Assembly (NCBI GenBank): GCA_022432975.1
Contig: CM039510.1
Coordinates: 14,092,381 to 14,156,380 of the forward strand
Source: Begonia masoniana
Taxonomy: Eukaryota; Streptophyta; Magnoliopsida; Cucurbitales; Begoniaceae
Direction: 5' to 3'
DNA length: 64,000 nucleotides
Below the pieces are notes generated by a model. The model worked only from the letters and a program-made list of their open reading frames with translations, made no database searches and was not told the origin of the DNA. The stretch's first letter is position 1. The number at the start of each line of letters is the position of its first letter. Shown here one piece after another: positions 56,724 through 64,000 of the stretch. The position numbers and the translations under genes are program-made.

Positions 56724-57735
56724 GACGCGGAAACTACCTGAAAAGATCCAAGTTAAACCCAAAATTAACATAAACGGTTCTCGGTGCTCGGTTTACTCGA
56801 GAGCAGTAGAAATATGGTAGTGGATGAATAATCAAATGGAAGCCAAATTAAACAAAACTTGATGTGCAACTACCTTGATATGTGATGAGTAAAAACCAGA
56901 AGTATCAAATGGAATAGAAACTATGCAACACTACCCTTAGCTAATCCGATAAGCAATATTTGCTGCTTTCGGATAAATGCTTCTTTCCAATGAAAGATGC
57001 AACAGCGATGGGCCTGGTTATACAATTTTTTTCTGAGGTCCAACTTTTGAAAGAAAAGAGAGAAAGATGGTTGGAGAACCTACCAAGTAAACTTAGAACT
57101 CGAGTAGGCAATGGAGGCTCACTCTTCTCGGTAATGTCAATCGAGGCTTACCTTTCAACAACCGAAAACCTTGCTAGTTTTAGAAGGAAAATATGATTCT
57201 ATTGATTGGAAAAAGCTGAGTAAAAAAACCAATAACAATGCTTAAATATGTCCTAAGGTGGCTAGGGTTTTGGATTTTAATTCGAAACATGAGAGTCGTT
57301 GATGCAGCATCCATTGCTCGGCCGAGAGTCCTTCCGTGCTCGCGCCAATCATTGGTCATTATGAGGTCGTACAAGCTGATCAAAGGCGCGGCTTGGCCAG
57401 GTCATCCATCCTTGGTGCATCCCTTTAATGTCTCTAGCAAAGGCTAGGTCAGCTCCTGCACATGGGTGCTGGTGGTGCTCCATTTCTGCAAGCTCCTCGC
57501 CTATGTCACCAAGTTATGCACTCCTTGCATGTATTCGGGTGGATTCTCCTTGTGTGCATACCAACAACTAAGGCTACCTCTAATCCTAGCAACAAAATCT
57601 AGCCTAAGTACTAATGCATGCATGCACAAAAAGAAGGCTAAATGTTTGCCCAAAATACATGAAGGCCAATGTTTGCCAACAAAATACAAAGATACTCGGT
57701 TACATAGTTTGGCTTATGGGAAGACAAATTCCCTC

Positions 57736-58978
57736 TTAAGCTTGAGTAGTCTCCATCTGTGATTCCCAAGTTAGAACGTGTAGTGGTTGAGCCATGTCTG
57801 TTGAGTTAGGCTCCCACTCTAAGTCAACAAAGAAATCTTCACCAGCAAAAGAAAGAAAATTGTGAGCAAAAAGATTAATTAAAGTACAGACCTTAATTTG
57901 TGATCGAGTGATTGACCTTTGAAGCATGTCATCCTCTCTAGGTGATTGAGGATTTGACCTTAAATCCATTGATTCAATCTCCTCGTCCACAAGTTCACAA
58001 CCAACGTAGGCGACAGATCCTGGACTTTAAAAGTGGCCGACAACCTATAATCTCCTGCCAATTCAAACTTATAAGCATTATTGTTAATACGCTCTAAAAC
58101 CTTAAAAGGACCGTCGGCTCTAAGAAATAGTTTGGATCTACATTTAATAAAAAATCATTCCTTATGTAGTGTAGCCAAACCAGATCTCCTTAATTGAATA
58201 TTACTTCCTTTTGACCTTTGTTAGGTTGTTTTGCGTAAGTCTTATTTTACTTTTCTATGGCTTTACGCACTTATTCATGCAATTTCTTGATTTGTGCCAC
58301 CTTGTTAACTCCTATCGAATTTGCAAGGTCCTTAATTGGTAATGGTAGGAGGTCCAGTGGGGTGGACGGGTTGAAACCATACACAACCTTGAATGGTGTT
58401 TGCTGGGTAGTGGAATGGACACTACGGTTGTAGGCAAATTCTAAGTGTGGTAGAAACGTATCCCAATCGCTCAATTTGTTTCCTATAATGCTGCGTAGGA
58501 GAGTATCTAGGGTTCAGTTGACCATTTTTGTTTGCCCGTCTGTTTAGGGATGGAAGGATGTACTAAATAGCAGTTTAGTTCCTATTTTTCTCCATAGCGT
58601 CTTCCAAAACACACTTGGAAACTTAGTGTCCCAATTTGACACTATGGACTGTGGTACTCTATGAAGTTGAACAACTTCCTTAAAGAATAGGTCAGCAATA
58701 AACATGGAGTCTTCAGTCTTAGCACAAGCAATGAAGTGTGCCATCTTAGAAAAACGGTCCACGACTACCATGATGGAGTCTTTACTTCTAGCAGTTTGTG
58801 GTAAACCTAAAACAAAATTCATACTGATCTCAATCCAAGGGTGAGTTGGTATAGGTAGGGGTAGGTACAATCTTTGTGGAAGAACCCTACTCTTTGCCTT
58901 TTTGCAAACAATGCATTGTTCGACGATATGATGAACATCACGCATCATGTGAGGCCAGAAGAAATTTTCCTTAAGCAT
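57736..58978 (-). pseudogene. Integrase and C-terminal tail of element J, catalytic residues lost
   Basis: 58978-58544: zinc-binding end ([10 protein letters not shown]), then [15 protein letters not shown] where MDFV is expected, and IVSNWDTKF where SDRDTKF is expected. Both catalytic Asp residues read Asn, and an Arg reads Trp. A stop separates HP from the Glu helix. 58474-58271 continues with FLPHLEFAYNRSVHSTT and FKVVYGFNP. The tail 57990-57736 holds SFAGEDFFVDLEWEPNS. The changes fit G-to-A on the coding strand. Confidence 0.8.
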
Positions 58979-59218
58979 TTCTAGGGTCTTCTTTTCCCCA
59001 AAATGGCAACTAAGCCCCTATTGTGAGCTTGTTTAACGAGACATCCTCTTAAGCTCCCTCTAGGAATACACAACTTGCCTCCCTTAAACAGAAAATCATC
59101 CAATGATGTAATATTTCCCTTAAGTCTTGGTCAGACAGTTAAGATAATGTGGACCAAAGTCTGGGTCTGAGCCATAGCTATCCCTGATCCATGCGAAACC
59201 AAAGAATCTAGTTCCTAG

Positions 59219-60480
59219 CTAAGTTAGGAGGATGTGTCTCCTAGACTGTGTATCAGCAACTACATTGGTTTCTCCATTCACATATTTAAAGGTATAAGGA
59301 AATCTTTCCAGGAATTCCACCCATGTCACATGTCTCTTGTTTAATTTATTCTGACTCTTGATATGCTTCAAAGCTTGGTGGTCAGTTTGTATAATAAAGT
59401 TCTTAGACAATAGATAGTGTTCCCAATGCTCTAGGGCCCATACGACGACATAGAATTTTTTGTCATACGTTGAATAGTTTAGGGTGTCTCCTTTAAGCTT
59501 CTCGCTAAAATATGCAAGCGGTCTTCCCTCTTGCATGAAGATTGCCCCGATGCCAACTCCTAACGCATCACTCTTGACCTTAAATACCTTGTTGAAATCA
59601 GGTGAGTGCTAAAACAGGTGAGTTGTATAACTTTTCTTTTATCGGCTCAAAACTTTGCTGACAAGCTGGGGTCCATTGAAATTCTTAACCCTTTTTGGTG
59701 CAATTCGTGAGGGAGGCAACGATGGAACTGAAATTCTTAATAAACCTCCTATAAAATAAGGCTAGTCGGTGGATGCTACGTACGTCCATGATTCCTTTAG
59801 GAGTAGGTCAGTCCTTTATGGCCTTGATATTTTCTTCATCAGTTTCCATTCCATTCTTGGAAATAATAAACCTTAGAAAGTACACTTTCTCTTGGACAAA
59901 AGAGCAGTTTTTAAGATTGCTGAATAACTTGGCATTTCTAAGAGTTTGAAATAAGATACTAAGGTGGTTTAAGTGTTGTGGAAGGTCACAACTGTACATC
60001 AATATGTCATCAAAATAGACGACAATGAATTGTCCTAGGAATTCCTTAAGCACGTGGTGCATCAAGCGCATGAATGTACTTGGGGCATTTGAAAGCCCGA
60101 ATGATATCACTATCCATTCAAATAGCCCATACTTCATCTTGAAAGTTGTTTTCCATTCATCACCTTCTTTCATCCTAATTTGATGGTACTCACTTTTGAG
60201 GTTTACCTTTGAAAATACTATTGCTCCACCAAGCTCATCCAACATATCCTTTAACCTTGGGATGAGAAATCTATATTTAACCGTGATTTGGTTAATAGCT
60301 CGACTGTCCACACACATATCTCCATGGATCCATCTTTCTTTGGGACTAATAACATAGGCACTGCAAATGGGCTCATGGACTCTCTAATATATCATTTGTC
60401 CAATAATTTGTGCACTTGACTTTGTAATTCCTTTGTCTTTTCAGCAATGAAAACAACACAATACTCGGATATCAACTTAT
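59219..60480 (-). pseudogene. Reverse transcriptase and RNase H of element J
   Basis: RT 60480-59808: [71 protein letters not shown] (catalytic pair kept), [11 protein letters not shown]. RNase H 59536-59219: [56 protein letters not shown]. There are breaks near 60320 and between the two domains. The enzyme would copy element RNA in the particle. Confidence 0.82.
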
Positions 60481-60921
60481 GTTCAGCAAATAAAATGACA
60501 AGTGATAAATGTTATAAGATGTTGGTATTTTGGTCCTTAAAGACTAGGTAACGTTACGAGAATAAGATGTAAAATAATAAATAACAATGCAAGAACAGCA
60601 ACTCAAAACAGAACAGTTTTATGCAACGTTTAATGGTGATTAACTAGCAGAATAAGCAACCACTACAACAAATAAACAATAAGATCAACAAGAAACAAAC
60701 GATCTACAGGATGCTGGTTGTTTTATCCGGTAAAGTTGAGATACTTGCTGTAAAAATGATTAAGCAATGAAATGTAAACAACAACAGCAAAAATAGATTG
60801 GTTTATAGCAGCAAAAACAGGATATTAGAGATAACCCGAATGTAAAGCAGATTGCAGCTATCAAAACTCGATGGAAAAAATGATCAAATACGTTCAATGA
60901 CACACAGGGGAAGTAGCCTAG

Positions 60922-60933
60922 GTACTGATACCA
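60922..60933 (-). other. Primer binding site of element J
   Basis: The minus strand reads TGGTATCAGTAC beside the LTR start at 60936. It resembles the iMet-type site in its first nine bases. Confidence 0.7.
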
Positions 60934-60935
60934 AC

Positions 60936-61167
60936 TGATGCGGAAACTACTTAAAAAGATCTGAGTTAAACCCACAATTAACAGAAACGGTGCTCGGTGC
61001 TCGGTTTACACGAGAGTAGTAGAAATATGGAAGTGGATGAATACTCAAATGGAAACCAAATGAAACGAATTTTGACGTGCAACTTAATTGATATGTGATG
61101 AGTAAAAACCAGAAGTATTAAATGGAACAAAAACTATGCAAGACTACCCTTAGCTAATCCGATAAGC
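60936..61167 (-). repeat. 5' LTR of element J, truncated
   Basis: It aligns with 56724-56965 (TGATGCGGAAAC, GGTGCTCGGTTTACACGAGAG, TAGCTAATCCGATAAGCA) and then departs at 61167. The rest of the LTR is absent, replaced by a different LTR-like sequence. Confidence 0.8.
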
Positions 61168-61681
61168 ACCACGGCGTCCTCCTTGAAAACTTCGGCAGAG
61201 TAAGACCTAAAAAATGGCACCTAAAATAAGATAAATACCAGCAAACGAATCAAATCCTCAACCAGAACAAGAATACTCCTACTCAACTATCCAACATACG
61301 AAATCTCCACATAGCAGTAAAGAGGGAAACTAAAAGACTAACATCCATAAGTGAAGAAAATCTACAGTATAGGGCGACACATCACCCTTAACTATGACTA
61401 TATACAACAAATATAAAATACCCCCACAAAAGACAAAAAGTCATACTCCCAATCAACACCATACAATGGCTCCATGGGTCGGGTCGCCCTAACACTGCCA
61501 TCAACCGGAGCCTGGTCGCACGCCATCAACTGCCACCTACTCCTAGTTAGGCTCTCAGTACTCACCCTCCCGCTCAGCAGTACCTACACCACGGAACACA
61601 CTATAAGCTCAAACTTTAGCAAGTAGAGTGCTAAAAATAAACGTGAAGCATGAAATTTGGTTATGAAATCCTAACACATGT

Positions 61682-62025
61682 ACGTCACCTCTGGCCCGAG
61701 TCCAACTCAGGATTCGCTGAGCACGTCACCTCCAGCCCGAGTCCAACCTGAGATTCGCGGAGTACCTGACATCCGGCCCGAGTCCAACCCGGAATTCGTG
61801 GAGTACCTGACCTCCGGCCCGAGTCCAACCCGGAATTCATAGAGTACCTGACCTCTAGCCTGAGTCCAACCCGGAATTCACGGAATACTTGACTTGCGGC
61901 CTGAGTCCAACCCAAAATTCGCAGAGTACCTGACCTCTGGCCCGAGTCAAACCAAGAATTCGCGGAGTACCTGACCTGCGGCCCGAGTCCAACCCGAAAT
62001 TTATGGAGTACCTCACGTCTCTTAG
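61682..62025. repeat. 41-bp minisatellite, about eight units
   Basis: The unit reads roughly GAGTACCTGACCTCCGGCCC then GAGTCCAACCCGGAATTCGCG, with drift between copies. It lies just left of the larger 40-bp array. Confidence 0.9.
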
Positions 62026-62084
62026 TTAAATACCTACATTAGGATTCGTTCACTCTTCACCATATCACACTACCCATAACGTAC

Positions 62085-63575
62085 CACAACATCCGTACAA
62101 CTAACCCACAACCTGCACAAGACTTACAACCTACATACAACTTACCCACAACCTGCACAAAACTCACAACATACGTACCCCTGACTCACAACCTGCACAA
62201 GACTCACAACCCACGTCCTACTGATCTACAACCCGCACAAGACTCATAACCTACATACAACTTACCCACAACTTGCACAAGACTCACAACATACGTACCA
62301 CTAACCCATAACCTGTACAAGACTCACAACATATGTACCACTGACCCACAACCTGCACAAGACTCACCACATACGTACCACTGACTCACAACCTGCACAA
62401 GACTCATAACCTACATACAACTGACCCACAACCTGCACAAGACTCACAACATACGTACCACTAATCCACAACCTGCACAAGACTCACAACATACGTACCA
62501 GTGACTCACAACCTGCACAAGACTCACAACCCACGTACAACTAACCCACAAGCCGCACAAGACTCACAACCTACATACAATTGACCCACAACCTTTACAA
62601 GACTCACAACATACGTATCACTAACCCACAACCTGCACAAGACTCCCAACATACGTACCACTGAACCACAACCTGCACAAGACTCACAACATACGTACCA
62701 CTGACTCTCAACCTGCACAAGACTCACAACCTATGTACAACTGACACACAACCTGCACAAGACTCACATCATACGTACCACTAACCCACAACCTGCACAA
62801 GACTCCCAACATACGTACCACTGAACCACAACCTGCACACGACTCACAACATACGTACCACTGACTCACAACCTGCACAAGACTCATAACCTACATACCA
62901 CGACCCACAACCTGCACAAACTCACAACATACGTACCACTAATCCACAACCTGCACAAGACTCACACATACGTACCACTGACTCACAACCTGCACAAGAC
63001 TCACAACATACGTACCACTAACCCACAACCTGCACAAGACTCACAACCTACATACAATTGACCCACAACCTGCACAAGACTCACACATACGTACCACTAA
63101 TCCACAACCTGCACAAGACTCCCAACATACGTACCACTGAACCACAACCTGCACAAGACTCACAACATACGTACCACTGACTCACAACCTGCACAAGACT
63201 CACAACATACGTACCACTGACTCACAACCTGCACAAGACTCACAACATACGTACCACTGACTCACAACCTACATACAACTAACCCACAACCTGCACAAGA
63301 CTCACAACATACGTACCACTGACCCACAACCTGCACAAGACTCACAACATACGTACCACTGACTCACAACCTGCACAAGACTCATAACCTACATACAACT
63401 AACCCACAACCTGCACAAGACTCACAATCTACATACAACCTACCCAAAACCTGCACAAGACGAACAACCTACATACAACTAACCCACAACCTGCACAAGA
63501 CTCACAACATACGTACCACTGACTCACAACCTGCACAAGACTCACAACATACGTACCACGACTCACAGCCGTGCA
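62085..63575. repeat. 40-bp minisatellite, about 37 units
   Basis: The unit reads roughly CACAACCTGCACAAGACTCA then CAACATACGTACCACTGACT. The spacing of ATACGTACCA is 40 bp (for example 62651 and 62691). Variants with CTACATACAACTAAC alternate, suggesting higher-order pairs. A few units have one-base losses (for example near 62903 and 62960). Confidence 0.95.
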
Positions 63576-64000
63576 AACAACTGTGGTGTAGGCCCTTCAG
63601 GGGCGACTTTCAGCATTTACAATCACACAACTATTACCTAGCATCCAGATCGCTGAGATCTCGGTTCCCTATCCACCTAATCGGCCTCGCCCTAAGACAA
63701 AAATTCAAACTTCATTAAAATCAAGCTTACATTCACCAATTCACTCTCAAACTACTATTTCTAGCCTAACCCAACTAAAATCCAACTAAATGGGCCCCTA
63801 TTTTGGGTTTGGTAAAAACTATCCCGAAACTTCGGACGCTCGTAACTTTTGCGTCGGCTAATGGAATTGAACGATTCCAGTGGCCACGTACTCCTCTAAT
63901 AACTTAGTTTAACCTTCCAAAAGAAAATTTAAAACAAACAGTCGCAGCTAGGTCAAAAACATCAAAACCCAAATATGCCCTAAACTGAAAATTTTCCCCT

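Larger units (their letters stand above)
56724..60935 (-). mobile_element. Ty3/gypsy element J, degenerate, no gag found
   Basis: 3' LTR 56724-57726 (TGACGCGGAAAC ... GGAAGACA) with purine tract AAGAGGGAATT; pol on the minus strand 57727-60480; about 450 bp of leader; primer site beside a partial 5' LTR at 60936. Gag and protease are missing. The tail protein and the RT type ([23 protein letters not shown]) place it near E rather than A, C or F. Confidence 0.8.
61168..64000 (-). repeat. Large LTR-like sequence M with two minisatellites, runs off the window
   Basis: The minus-strand landmarks match the long LTRs elsewhere: GGTGTAGGTACTG near 61585, a TTGCTAAAGTTTGAGCTTATA stretch near 61605-61625, and CCCCTGAAGGGCCTACACCACA near 63582-63605. 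The order fits an LTR read on the minus strand with its tandem-repeat module between the two blocks. No LTR edge, primer site or gene is visible, so the call is by layout only. Open frames are repeat shadows. Confidence 0.5.

Noticed and set aside
62085..63575. CRISPR-like array
   Set aside because: Units are contiguous 40-bp repeats without unique spacers, in a plant genome.

Overview
The window is nuclear DNA of a flowering plant, most likely a eudicot. The evidence is one intron-containing gene for a DCL-type chloroplast protein, plant Ty3/gypsy elements with TGTAAC...GTTACA LTRs and tRNA-iMet-type primer sites, and two Cassandra TRIMs whose LTRs carry 5S rRNA sequence. I cannot name the species.

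Layout. 157-1694 (-) is the only host gene seen: DCL, three exons with clean GT-AG junctions. 1914-15654 is gypsy element A (-), with most of pol deleted. Its 5' LTR is split by element B (+, 5781-13926, target duplication AACTG). B is young, has an intact gag and no pol, and resembles a TR-GAG non-autonomous retrotransposon. 15655-35082 is an LTR fragment (D) split by gypsy element C (15870-33687, target duplication GATCT), whose integrase is in turn split by Cassandra (30026-30850, target duplication CAATG). 35083-42240 holds a second gypsy lineage (E and a deleted E2, -) sharing one LTR. 42589-48510 is an LTR piece (G) joined to a stop-ridden pol and 3' LTR (F, +). 49308-51693 is LTR debris holding a second Cassandra (49940-50763, target duplication TCAAC). 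53466-61167 is a third gypsy lineage (J and remnant J2, -). 61168-64000 looks like another long LTR carrying two minisatellites.

Main observations. (1) About 19445-29480 is full of small indels and repeats sequence found cleanly on both sides of it. The pattern fits an unpolished long read placed in an assembly gap without merging its overlaps. Element C would then be about 10 kb rather than 17.8 kb, and only about 21780-24231 is sequence not present elsewhere in the window. (2) The long LTRs of otherwise different families share a layout: TATA, a CTAG/GTAAG splice-donor-like site, a CAG/GTAAGT site, a family-specific tandem-repeat module, a TGTAG/GTG...AG/GTGAGG block, a hairpin module in two families, and an acceptor-like site just before gag. 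This suggests spliced, multi-exon leaders. (3) B is an apparently mobile gag-only element with LTRs that are nearly identical by eye. (4) The LTR of A next to DCL points in the same direction as DCL and carries a cluster of CACGTG boxes, so it could influence DCL expression.

All comparisons were made by eye. Percent identities, ages and lineage names are estimates or inferences.
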